Positions 8,478 through 16,929 of a stretch of 64,000 nucleotides of DNA are shown here, piece after piece. The DNA lies in assembly GCF_003259615.1 (NCBI RefSeq), contig NZ_QLLR01000012.1, forward strand, positions 84,106 to 148,105, in the 5' to 3' direction. Origin of the DNA: Pedobacter cryoconitis. Lineage in GTDB: Bacteria; Bacteroidota; Bacteroidia; Sphingobacteriales; Sphingobacteriaceae. Position numbers and translations under genes: made by a program. The notes below the pieces were generated by a model. That model made no database searches and was not told the origin of the DNA. It saw only the letters and a list, made by a program, of their open reading frames with translations. Numbering within the stretch: position 1 is the first letter of the stretch; each line of letters opens with the position of its first letter.

Positions 8478-9977
8478 ATGGAGCAAACCTCAATTAAAAC
8501 TCTTGGCGAATTAAAAGCCTCAAATTACATTTCCTTAACAGTAAAAGACGAATTGCGCAAGAACCTTATTCAGCAGCTTCAAAATAAAGATGCTGGGTTT
8601 GAGGGTATCGTGGGTTATGATGAAACTGTTATTCCTGAACTTCAGACTGCGATTTTATCCAGACATAATATTCTGCTATTGGGTTTAAGGGGGCAGGCTA
8701 AAACACGTATTGCACGTTTAATGGTCAACCTGCTCGATGAATATATCCCTTATATTACGGGAAGTGAAATCTTTGATGATCCTTTGAATCCGATTTCCTG
8801 GTTCGGGAAACAAGAAGTTGCTGCCCATGGTGATGCAACGCCGATCAGCTGGCAGCACCGTTCGGATCGCTATACAGAGAAATTAGCTACGCCGGATGTT
8901 ACTGTAGCCGATTTAATTGGTGATATGGACCCGATTAAAGCCGCTACACTGAAATTAACCTACAACGATGAACGTGTGATCCACTTTGGATTAATCCCAA
9001 GAGCACACCGAAGCATTTTCGTAATCAATGAGCTCCCCGATTTACAGGCAAGGATACAGGTGGCATTATTTAACATGCTTCAGGAAAAAGACATTCAGAT
9101 CAGAGGCTTTAAACTACGTCTTCCATTGGATGTACAATTCGTATTTACAGCAAACCCTGAGGATTATACCAACAGGGGATCAATTGTAACGCCGTTGAAA
9201 GACAGGATAGAAAGTCAGATCCTTACCCACTATCCTAAAACTATTGCAATCTCCCGCAAAATTACTTTTCAGGAGGCAAAAATCACTGAAGCACAAAAAC
9301 TGATCGAAGCCGATGGTTTAGTAAAAGATTTGATTGAGCAGGTTGCTTTCGAAGCCCGTAAGAGTGAATTCATCGATCAAAAATCCGGTGTATCTGCGCG
9401 TTTAACGATTTCTGCTTACGAAAACCTGATCAGTACTGCCGAGAGAAGGATGCTGATTAACGGCGAGAAGAAAACTTTCGTGAGACTTGCTGACCTGACT
9501 GGAATTATACCAGCAGTAACCGGTAAAATAGAATTGGTTTATGAGGGTGAGCTTGAAGGCCCTGCTAAAGTGGCCAATATCCTGATTGGTAAAGCTATCA
9601 AAAGCCTGTTCAACCGCTACTTCCCAGATCCGGAGAAAGCAAAGAAAAGCAAAACGGCGAATCCTTATCAATTGATAACAGATTGGTTCACAGACGGCAA
9701 TACGCTGGACATTGCTGATAACCTGACTGAATCTCAATATAAGAAAGAGCTGATGCAAGTTGGCGGCCTGAACGAACTCGTTAAACAGTTCCATCCTAAG
9801 CTAAGTGCTAATCAAACCCTTTTATTAATGGAGTTTGCCTTACATGGCCTTGCGGAATACTCTCAGTTGAACAAAAAATATTTGAGTGGTGGTTTTGGTT
9901 TCTCTGATATGTTTGACAGCTTATTTAATACTGATCCTGAAGAGGATGAAGACGACGATATTGATTTCAATGCCTAG
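8478..9977 (+). CDS. ChlI/MoxR-like AAA+ ATPase
   Basis: 499 aa. Walker A is GLRGQAKTR at 69-77. The Walker B region reads FVINELPDL (181-189), with Asn where most AAA+ proteins have Asp while the Glu is kept; I recall this NELPDL form as a trait of this magnesium-chelatase-like subfamily. 'FTANPEDYTNRG' is sensor 1, and the C-terminal part is helical with a very acidic tail (EEDEDDDID). It is probably a hexameric remodelling ATPase working with the VWA protein encoded 17 bp upstream. No porphyrin-specific chelatase large subunit is nearby, so chlorophyll or cobalamin chelation is not indicated. Confidence 0.85.
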   Translation: MEQTSIKTLGELKASNYISLTVKDELRKNLIQQLQNKDAGFEGIVGYDETVIPELQTAILSRHNILLLGLRGQAKTRIARLMVNLLDEYIPYITGSEIFDDPLNPISWFGKQEVAAHGDATPISWQHRSDRYTEKLATPDVTVADLIGDMDPIKAATLKLTYNDERVIHFGLIPRAHRSIFVINELPDLQARIQVALFNMLQEKDIQIRGFKLRLPLDVQFVFTANPEDYTNRGSIVTPLKDRIESQILTHYPKTIAISRKITFQEAKITEAQKLIEADGLVKDLIEQVAFEARKSEFIDQKSGVSARLTISAYENLISTAERRMLINGEKKTFVRLADLTGIIPAVTGKIELVYEGELEGPAKVANILIGKAIKSLFNRYFPDPEKAKKSKTANPYQLITDWFTDGNTLDIADNLTESQYKKELMQVGGLNELVKQFHPKLSANQTLLLMEFALHGLAEYSQLNKKYLSGGFGFSDMFDSLFNTDPEEDEDDDIDFNA

Positions 9978-10014
9978 TCTGTTTTAAATTATCTTTTAAT
10001 ATTAAACATAAATA

Positions 10015-11304
10015 ATGGGCCGATTACCCTTTCTTATTGCAGGATGCCTTTTAATCATCGCATTCGATTTTTACTTCGTCAAGGCGATTTTATCTGCTTT
10101 CAAAAACTGGAGTGAAAAAGCAAAAATCAGGTTTACCCGCATCTACTGGGGTATAACCATAGTCTTGGTGATTGGCGTTTTTGCTGGCATCTTCTCCAAT
10201 CTCTTTCTATCTCTGCGCGCAATCATCCTGGTCACTTTTTTCCTGACCACGGCCTGCAAAATCGTGATGCTGCCCTTTCTGCTGGTTGATGACCTGCGCA
10301 GACTAGCTATTGCTATATTCAGACGTATCAAAAGATCAGGGAATGACAACACAACTGGCTCAGCTCATCAAACATCCATTAGCAATAAAACTGGTTTAGC
10401 CATTGAAGAGCCAATCAGCCGCTCCTCGTTTATTGTCAAAGCCGGACTCGTTGCGGCAGCAATCCCACTGACTTCATTATCCTGGGGTATTATATCAGGT
10501 GCTTATGATTACCAGGTCCGTAGAAAAACATTGATCCTCCCTAACTTACCTGCTGCCTTTGACGGGATCACGATGGGACAAATCTCGGACATCCATTCCG
10601 GAAGTTTTTACAATAAAACTGCCGTAAAAGGCGGTGTGGAAATGCTGCTTGGTGAAAAACCAGACTTCATCTTCTTCACCGGGGACATCGTCAATGACAT
10701 GGCCACTGAAATGCGCGATTATCAGGACATCTTCAGTAAAATAAAGGCTCCTCTTGGTGTCTTTTCATCCCTCGGAAATCATGACTACGGCGACTATCAT
10801 TTTGGTAAAGAGTCATCCCCTGCCAAAGTCAAAAACCTGAAGGACGTAATCAAAACCCACGAACTCATGGGCTGGGATCTCTTAATGAATGAAAACCGCC
10901 GATTAAAAATTGATGGTGAGGAAATCGGAATCCTCGGTATCGAGAACTGGGGTATGGGACGTTTCCCAAAATACGGCCGCATGGATCTCGCAGTTCAGAA
11001 CACCGATGACCTTCCCGTAAAGCTTTTACTCTCACACGACCCTTCACACTGGCGTGCCGAAGTCCTGCCTAAATATCCTCAGATAGATGCCATGTTTAGT
11101 GGTCACACCCACGGTATGCAATTTGGCGTACGTACCGAAAAATATCAGTGGAGCCCTATAGAGTATATCTATAAAGAATGGGCAGGATTATATCAGGAAC
11201 AGAAACAACAACTCTACGTTAACGTGGGCTACGGCTTCCTGGGCTATCCCGGAAGAGTAGGTATCTTACCGGAGATCACCATCTTCACACTGAAAAGAGC
11301 CTAA
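10015..11304 (+). CDS. Membrane-anchored metallophosphoesterase (YkuE-like)
   Basis: 429 aa. About three N-terminal membrane segments (roughly 5-26, 43-66, 68-90) precede a further hydrophobic segment at about 140-163, then the calcineurin-like domain. Metal-binding motifs are all present: D192-x-H194 (SDIHSG), G-D224 (TGDIVND), GNH256D (GNHDYG) and 'SGHTHG' near 362. The catalytic domain should face the periplasm. The substrate is unknown; relatives such as YkuE act on lipid-linked phosphates. The gene begins 37 bp after the AAA gene. Third positions become C-rich towards the 3' end, like the region that follows. Confidence 0.85.
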   Translation: MGRLPFLIAGCLLIIAFDFYFVKAILSAFKNWSEKAKIRFTRIYWGITIVLVIGVFAGIFSNLFLSLRAIILVTFFLTTACKIVMLPFLLVDDLRRLAIAIFRRIKRSGNDNTTGSAHQTSISNKTGLAIEEPISRSSFIVKAGLVAAAIPLTSLSWGIISGAYDYQVRRKTLILPNLPAAFDGITMGQISDIHSGSFYNKTAVKGGVEMLLGEKPDFIFFTGDIVNDMATEMRDYQDIFSKIKAPLGVFSSLGNHDYGDYHFGKESSPAKVKNLKDVIKTHELMGWDLLMNENRRLKIDGEEIGILGIENWGMGRFPKYGRMDLAVQNTDDLPVKLLLSHDPSHWRAEVLPKYPQIDAMFSGHTHGMQFGVRTEKYQWSPIEYIYKEWAGLYQEQKQQLYVNVGYGFLGYPGRVGILPEITIFTLKRA

Positions 11305-11654
11305 AAAAACAGGCACAAAGAAAACCTGGATCTAATCACTCCTTTCAGGTATGGATGTCGAAAAAAAACAAATACACTAATGTGAGGACATGCGTTCCGA
11401 GCCCCTTCAGGCGAAGGCAATGTCGGCCGAACATAGTGTCCTTGTTTTTTTGCGAAGCCAGGAAAACCCTACCCCTGACCCTGATCCGCCTCAATCCAAC
11501 TCGCATCAGCTCCTCCAACTAAGCTCCCTGCAATCACCTCCCTGCAATTACTTCTCCTCCAATCACCATCCCCCTCCACACTGTTAATAACTCACTAACA
11601 ACTTAACCCAACCCGTTAAACTTAATTTATTACATTATAAATAAATTAAACGCT
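11305..11654. other. 350-bp non-coding, C/T-rich stretch
   Basis: It contains the structured hairpin at 11385-11451, then a strongly C/T-rich, G-poor tract (about 11460-11590) with a short direct repeat (CTCCCTGCAAT at about 11524 and 11541), and an AT-rich segment before the next ATG. An open frame at 11390-11587 has no coding character (Pro/Ser/His-rich from the pyrimidine tract), so I leave it uncalled. Confidence 0.55.
11385..11451 (+). terminator. Long imperfect hairpin with T run, likely terminator
   Basis: Nested pairs: AGGACA (11385-11390) with TGTCCT (11437-11442), GTTC with GAAC, CGA with TCG, and an inner CCTTC/GAAGG, followed by TTGTTTTTTT. It is more elaborate than the other terminators in this window, so a structured 3' UTR is possible. 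Confidence 0.55.
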
Positions 11655-12374
11655 ATGAAAACTCACTTTATAACCTACGGAGACGATAAATACAGAGAGC
11701 AGAGAAAATTCCTCAAACAAACAGCCGTAGATTCCACCTTTTTCGACGAAGTAAAAGCCTATAGCCCATCCACCATAGACCCCATCTTCGCCAAACACTT
11801 CAAATCAATACTTGAACAGGGAAAAGGCGGAGGATACTGGATCTGGAAACCCTACCTCATTAAGAGAATATTCGACACCCTTCCGGAAAACGACGTTTTA
11901 ATCTATGCTGACGCAGGATGTGTCATTAACAAAAGAGGAGCCCAGCGCTACCACGAATACCTGAACCTGCTCACAGCAACCGACACCGGTATACTCGCCT
12001 TCGAACTCCCCCACAAAGAAAATGAATATACCAAACAAGAAGTATTTGATTACCTCAAAACACCAGCAGAAATTATCAATTCTAATCAATTGATGGCAAC
12101 TGTTATCATGCTGAGAAAATGCCACCACACCACACAACTCATAGACAAATGGTACGACACACTATATGAAGCCCCATCCCTGTTTACAGACCAGAAAAAC
12201 CCCGCCATTCAGCAAAAAACCTTTATAGACCACCGCCATGATCAAAGTATATTCAGTGTACTCAGAAAAACACATGGAGCCCTGATTATACCAGACGAAA
12301 CACACTTCCTCAATTTTATAGAAGATGGAACAAAGTACCCCTTCTGGGCTGCCAGGTTGCGTGATGACATTTAA
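11655..12374 (+). CDS. Putative glycosyltransferase (GT-A-like)
   Basis: 239 aa, no signal peptide. 'GGGYWIWKPYLI' (about 58-69) followed by 'DVLIYADAGC' (about 80-89) is the pattern seen in GT-A-type sugar transferases and capsular-polysaccharide-type proteins, where the D-x-D/D-x-G site binds metal and nucleotide sugar. 'DHRHDQSIFSVL' near the C-terminus is also typical. Base use is odd: the coding strand is strongly C-rich and G-poor compared with the plus-strand genes around it, which suggests transfer or local mutational bias. It stands alone, followed by a symmetric terminator. Function is by motif resemblance only. Confidence 0.6.
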   Translation: MKTHFITYGDDKYREQRKFLKQTAVDSTFFDEVKAYSPSTIDPIFAKHFKSILEQGKGGGYWIWKPYLIKRIFDTLPENDVLIYADAGCVINKRGAQRYHEYLNLLTATDTGILAFELPHKENEYTKQEVFDYLKTPAEIINSNQLMATVIMLRKCHHTTQLIDKWYDTLYEAPSLFTDQKNPAIQQKTFIDHRHDQSIFSVLRKTHGALIIPDETHFLNFIEDGTKYPFWAARLRDDI

Positions 12375-12380
12375 ACAAAA

Positions 12381-12412
12381 ATAGCGCAGCCCTGTAAACA
12401 AGACTGCGCTAT
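12381..12412. terminator. Terminator between convergent genes
   Basis: A perfect 9-bp stem ATAGCGCAG/CTGCGCTAT (12381-12389 with 12404-12412), with A-rich DNA on one side and AT-rich DNA on the other. It separates the plus-strand glycosyltransferase from the minus-strand response regulator and can serve both. Confidence 0.75.
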
Positions 12413-12431
12413 CACAAATAACTATTAAAAA

Positions 12432-13121
12432 TTATCCCGCATTAAAACGGTATCCAATACCCCTCACAGTTTGCAACAACTGAGGATTATCAGGATTTAA
12501 CTCAATCTTCTTTCTTAAACGAACAATATGCATATCAAGCGTACGCGTATTTACATCAGAATTATAACCCCAGACAACCAGCATCAACTCATCACGGTTA
12601 ATTACCTTATTCGGATTTCTCAGGAAATATAATAAAATCCTGTTCTCTAATATCGTTAACTCGATCTTTCTTCCGCTTCTGTAAAGCGTATGAATATTAG
12701 GATGATGCTCCATATCCCCGAAACGGTGGATCTCTGACTTATCATTGTTCAGCAAAAACTTCACCTTACTCTCCAGCATCGCCACCAAAACATCCATATT
12801 AAACGGCTTGGTCACATAATCAGACACCCCAAAAGTATAAGCATCGATCTTGTCCACATCCTGCGCCTTAGCAGTCATCATAATAATCAAATTCTCAAAA
12901 CCCTGCTTACGCACCTCCTGACAAACATCTGATCCCTGCTTACCCGGTAACATCCAGTCCAGCAAAACAATATCAGGCTTTTCATCCATGATAGTTTTTA
13001 CTGCCAGCTCACCATCACCAGTTTCCAGTACATCATAACCCTCAGACTTTAGTCTGTGTACCACTAAAAACCTTAAATTTTCATCATCCTCAACTATCAG
13101 TATTTTAATTCCTTTAGACAT
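12432..13121 (-). CDS. OmpR-family response regulator
   Basis: 229 aa. The receiver domain (about 5-118) has acidic pocket residues in 'IVEDDE', phosphoacceptor Asp55 (LLDWMLPG), a Thr in 'MMTAKA' and Lys in 'VTKPFN'. It is followed by a winged-helix DNA-binding domain (about 130-228, 'LTILENRILLYFLRNPNKVI', 'TRTLDMHIVRLRKKI', 'VRGIGYRF'). The kinase gene ends 4 bp upstream. It is a transcriptional regulator; the regulon is not readable, but the linked S9-like lipoprotein gene suggests envelope sensing. Confidence 0.93.
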   Translation of the reverse strand: MSKGIKILIVEDDENLRFLVVHRLKSEGYDVLETGDGELAVKTIMDEKPDIVLLDWMLPGKQGSDVCQEVRKQGFENLIIMMTAKAQDVDKIDAYTFGVSDYVTKPFNMDVLVAMLESKVKFLLNNDKSEIHRFGDMEHHPNIHTLYRSGRKIELTILENRILLYFLRNPNKVINRDELMLVVWGYNSDVNTRTLDMHIVRLRKKIELNPDNPQLLQTVRGIGYRFNAG

Positions 13122-13125
13122 ATCT

Positions 13126-14793
13126 TTAATTATTATAAGGCAGTACTATTTTAAACTCTGTTCCTTTATTTACTTTACTCTTTACCGTAATCTCACCCTT
13201 CATGAAATTCACCAGTTCCTTACAAAAAGCCAACCCCAAACCAACACTACCATTCTGATTATATTGGTTCTGTATCCGGTAAAACTTCTTAAAGATATTA
13301 TTAATTTCTGGTGTAGGAATACCTATCCCCTGATCCACAAATCTGAATACAACTTTTCCTTTAATCATTCTCGCTACAATATGCAGCCGCTTATGCTCAG
13401 GACGAGAATACTTATACGCATTCTCCGCTAAGTTGTCAAAAAGACTGCCAAGCAACACCGGATCGGTAATAAATGTCCCAAAACCAGTAACCTCGTAAGT
13501 GACCACAAAATCAGGATGCTTCAACGTATGTGACTCGATTGTACTCTCAATAAAGTCTACAATATTGATTTCATCATGATTCAACTGAATAGCCCGATTT
13601 TCAATTTGCGTGAAAGCCAGTAACTTGTTCATCAGTCCATTTAACTTGTCGGCTTCCTCATCCAGGATCTTACCATACAACTTAAGCTCCCTTTCAGTCA
13701 GCGCACTCGCACTTTTAATATTATTACCTGCTATCTTGATCACACTCACAGGTGTTTTAAACTCATGCGTCAGATTATTCACAAAATCGTACTGCAATTT
13801 AAACATCTTATGATTAATATTCAGATTTCTGTAAATCAAAACAGTTACCAGAACCAAAATTCCATAGAAAAGTAACATGACCAAAGCAATAGGCATAAAA
13901 TAACTCAGGATCTCCTGAGCTACAAACGACTTTGCCGAAATAAAATAAAGCTTATAATCTGAAAATGGCCCCGGTAAAGTAATCTCTGTGGCCACATAAT
14001 CTGTAGACGTATTTAAAGGATCATAAGTAAGCGGCTCAATTCTTATGTTTTGATATAACAGCGGACGCGTATTGATAATCCTGATCTTATAAGGATCAAG
14101 ATGAAAAGATAACATATCCTGCTGATAAACCGGAGACGGGCTCAGCTGCTGCCTTAACATCTGCTTATAGACCTTTAAATCTTCAAACCCCGGAATATTC
14201 AGGTAAGTGATCTTGTTGGAACGGATAATGCTGAAATTCGTAAAAAGCTCTTCCTGACTAGGCACACTCGTGGTATCCAGACTCTCAATGTAAGAAATCA
14301 GCTTAATTCCTAAAGCATTAAAATCGTCTCCCCTGCTGAACTTTTTCGTATCATCCCTGGAAAACAATTTGACTGAATCCAAAGGCACTAAATCACCAAA
14401 CTGATAAATATTTTTAGGGCCAAAAGAGAAATGCCCGGTATTCAGTCCATCCCTGACCGGCGAATTGCCAATCTCAGAATCATAAAAAACCACCTTTGAA
14501 ACGAAAGGATAGGCGTTAATAATCGTATCGACAAACTTCGATGCCGTCGCAGAATCAAGATAACCATTGTAATAAGAGATTTCAGGGACTTTGTTCTGAA
14601 AAAACTCATTGTAAGGCTTAATACTTTCTTCCAGTACCTTTACCTTTTCAGAGACAAACTCATTCTCTATAAATTTCTTACTGAAATTATACGCCAGAAA
14701 CAGCGACAAGATAAACAGTACAGAGATCAGCACAATGAAGGTGACGATCAGTGAAAAGTTCTTACGATAGCCACTAGTTTTTTCCGGAGCCAT
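13126..14793 (-). CDS. Two-component sensor histidine kinase
   Basis: About 555 aa from ATG 14793; a GTG at 14802, directly after the upstream stop codon, would add three residues. Two membrane segments (about 14-36 and 299-321) bracket a roughly 260-residue periplasmic sensor region of no recognised family. HisKA carries the phospho-His in 'NNLTHEFKTP' (about 343). The HATPase_c domain has 'NLAENAYKYS' (N box), 'DQGIGIP' (G1) and 'GSVGLGLAFCK' (G2). It is 4 bp upstream of its response regulator and abuts the S9-like gene, so the three are probably co-transcribed. Confidence 0.92.
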   Translation of the reverse strand: MAPEKTSGYRKNFSLIVTFIVLISVLFILSLFLAYNFSKKFIENEFVSEKVKVLEESIKPYNEFFQNKVPEISYYNGYLDSATASKFVDTIINAYPFVSKVVFYDSEIGNSPVRDGLNTGHFSFGPKNIYQFGDLVPLDSVKLFSRDDTKKFSRGDDFNALGIKLISYIESLDTTSVPSQEELFTNFSIIRSNKITYLNIPGFEDLKVYKQMLRQQLSPSPVYQQDMLSFHLDPYKIRIINTRPLLYQNIRIEPLTYDPLNTSTDYVATEITLPGPFSDYKLYFISAKSFVAQEILSYFMPIALVMLLFYGILVLVTVLIYRNLNINHKMFKLQYDFVNNLTHEFKTPVSVIKIAGNNIKSASALTERELKLYGKILDEEADKLNGLMNKLLAFTQIENRAIQLNHDEINIVDFIESTIESHTLKHPDFVVTYEVTGFGTFITDPVLLGSLFDNLAENAYKYSRPEHKRLHIVARMIKGKVVFRFVDQGIGIPTPEINNIFKKFYRIQNQYNQNGSVGLGLAFCKELVNFMKGEITVKSKVNKGTEFKIVLPYNN

Positions 14794-14802
14794 ATTATTC
14801 AC

Positions 14803-16695
14803 CTATTTCCTGGATAAATTTACAGACAAAAATTGCTCCAATGAAGCATATAGCTTCTGACGCATATCCTCACCCTGCGGAGAAAATTCATTATATTCTT
14901 TTTCCAGATAAGTCACATTCACATTTCTTTTTTTAAGCTCTTTTACAAACTGAACAGCCTCACCGGAATTGCTCCTTGGATCTTTCGGACTCTGCGCAAG
15001 AAACACGGGAACCCTGAATTTATCTGCGTGAAACACCGGAGAAACCTGTCTCATCCGGTCACCCTCTGTTACAGGATTACCGATCACCTCATAGTACATC
15101 TGCAAATTGGTCTTCAAAAATGGGGGAATGGACTTCAGGTAACTAAATAAATTTATCACTCCAGAATTAGAGCCGCCGCAAACATACATCCCCGGACTCG
15201 AATATAAACTATTTAACGCGATATAACCACCAAATCCAGAACCATAAATAGCGATTTTCCTTGGATTCGCAATTTTATTCTCAATGAGCCATCTTACGCC
15301 ATCATTAATATCATCTTTGATTTTACCACCCCATTGACCAGATCCTGCAGCCGCAAAAGACTTCCCGTAACCGGATGAGCCTCTATAGTTCACCTGAAAC
15401 ACTGCGTACCCTCTATTTGCAAGGAACTGCACCTCTGCTTTGTAACCCCAGGAGTCTCTGCGTCCCGGGCCATCATGCGGCAAAACAACCACAGGAAGGT
15501 TTGAAGACGGTTTATTAATCGGTAAAGTAAGGTACCCCTGTATTTTTAATCCGTCACGTGCGGTATAAGAAACAGGTTTCATTTCGCACATTTCAGCTTC
15601 TTTAACGTAAGGATTAAAATCACTTAGTTTTCTGATCGTACCTTTATTGGCGATATATAAGTAATAAGAACCCGGATTCCTATCTGTAAATGTTCTTACA
15701 ATAAATGTATTCTCTGCTTTATCTCTGTCAATAATTCTGGATTCAGTACCTGGTAATAATTTATCAAGCTTTTCATATAACTTTTTGACAGAAGGGTCCA
15801 GATAGTGCTTCTCCTTTTTCCAGGTTTCACAGATTACAAAAGCTATTGTTTTCTTGGATTCTGAATATTGAGCATCCACTACATTCAGCGTATCGTTACT
15901 GAAAAGTACTTTGCTTTCTTTCCCCGTCAGACAATTTAATTCTATTAGTGCATTTTTATCTCTGTTGACGTTAGAAATCGCGTAAACAATATTTGGCCTC
16001 ACGTCCGAAATCGCAATAGGCGTGAAAGTAGTTTTAAAATTATTGGTCACTACAGCTCTGAAGGCCTGGTTTTCAGTTTCCCTGTAGAGTAAAGTCTGGT
16101 TTACCCCATCACTGGTAGTGGCCAGGCGTATCTGCCCTTTCGAATCTGTAACCCAGTTGGTAATGTTTCCGGGATTCCTGGCAGCCATGTCCATCTGACC
16201 GTCCCTTACATTTAAGCGGTAAACATCAAATACTGTGGAATCTCTTTTATTAGACGAAACCAATAAGAATTTACCATCTATCAGCTGATCTTTGAGAACG
16301 TGCATCCTGCTTTTCCCATTGTCACTCAGCTGACGTTCATTTTCTCCGTTTTTATTGATAATAAAAATATCAGATAACCGGTCTGCACCAGCTTTTTCTT
16401 TATAATAAACGATTTCATCATTACTCACCCAGAAATAATAATTGATATTCTTTTCGTTCAATTGTGTGATCTGTGAGGATCTGCCAGTAGTCAGATCTTC
16501 TACAAATAAGTTTTGCTTTTTACCCTGCAATTTCAAATAAGACATAGTTTTACCGTCCAGAGAAATTGCATAAGAACCCTTATCCTGTGCCTTAAAGAAG
16601 TCGGCTACAGGAATAACCCTTACCTGCCTGCTTTGCCGGCAAGCACTAAAAAGGGCTAGAAGAACAATTAATAAATATCTTTTCTTTAGGGTCAT
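14803..16695 (-). CDS. S9 prolyl-oligopeptidase-like lipoprotein, predicted inactive
   Basis: 630 aa from ATG 16695, chosen because the next residues form a lipoprotein signal (lipobox near LFSAC) and a TATTTTTG element lies 18 bp upstream; an in-frame start at 16833 would add an implausible N-terminus. The N-terminal part is a WD40/TolB-like beta-propeller and the C-terminal 220 residues are the S9 alpha/beta-hydrolase. The nucleophile elbow, normally G-x-S-x-G-G, reads G485-S-G487-F-G-G, so the Ser position is Gly. The acid Asp572 (SPKDPRS) is kept, and the usual catalytic His (EGHGF-type) is Asn602 (EKEYNEF). This predicts a non-catalytic protein, perhaps a binding or sensing partner for the adjoining kinase. 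Confidence 0.8.
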   Translation of the reverse strand: MTLKKRYLLIVLLALFSACRQSRQVRVIPVADFFKAQDKGSYAISLDGKTMSYLKLQGKKQNLFVEDLTTGRSSQITQLNEKNINYYFWVSNDEIVYYKEKAGADRLSDIFIINKNGENERQLSDNGKSRMHVLKDQLIDGKFLLVSSNKRDSTVFDVYRLNVRDGQMDMAARNPGNITNWVTDSKGQIRLATTSDGVNQTLLYRETENQAFRAVVTNNFKTTFTPIAISDVRPNIVYAISNVNRDKNALIELNCLTGKESKVLFSNDTLNVVDAQYSESKKTIAFVICETWKKEKHYLDPSVKKLYEKLDKLLPGTESRIIDRDKAENTFIVRTFTDRNPGSYYLYIANKGTIRKLSDFNPYVKEAEMCEMKPVSYTARDGLKIQGYLTLPINKPSSNLPVVVLPHDGPGRRDSWGYKAEVQFLANRGYAVFQVNYRGSSGYGKSFAAAGSGQWGGKIKDDINDGVRWLIENKIANPRKIAIYGSGFGGYIALNSLYSSPGMYVCGGSNSGVINLFSYLKSIPPFLKTNLQMYYEVIGNPVTEGDRMRQVSPVFHADKFRVPVFLAQSPKDPRSNSGEAVQFVKELKKRNVNVTYLEKEYNEFSPQGEDMRQKLYASLEQFLSVNLSRK

Positions 16696-16712
16696 AGCAT
16701 TGTGGTAGCCTG

Positions 16713-16720
16713 CAAAAATA
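16713..16720 (-). promoter_or_regulatory. -7 element for the S9-like/two-component operon
   Basis: TATTTTTG on the minus strand, 17 bp before the ATG at 16695. It lies inside the longer open frame, which supports the downstream start. Confidence 0.45.
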
Positions 16721-16929
16721 CGCAACGCCATCTGTCTAAACAGGCAATACACTAATATTGTTACCTGAACAGCAATGGAGAGCGACTCAAAATAGGAATA
16801 TTTTATCGCTGATAAAGAAATGTCCGGTAACATTTAAAATACGGGTAATCCTGGGTGATGGGAAACCACAATTTATTATCTTTATTTTTGATAACAATTT
16901 CTTTGCTGTTCAGGTTGATTCAGAACATT

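Noticed and set aside
11390..11587. 65-codon plus-strand open frame
   Set aside because: It lies in a pyrimidine-rich tract with Pro/Ser/His-rich translation and overlaps a terminator hairpin; no coding character.
14802..16833. Extended N-terminus for the S9-like gene
   Set aside because: The extra 46 residues precede a lipoprotein signal and span the promoter element.
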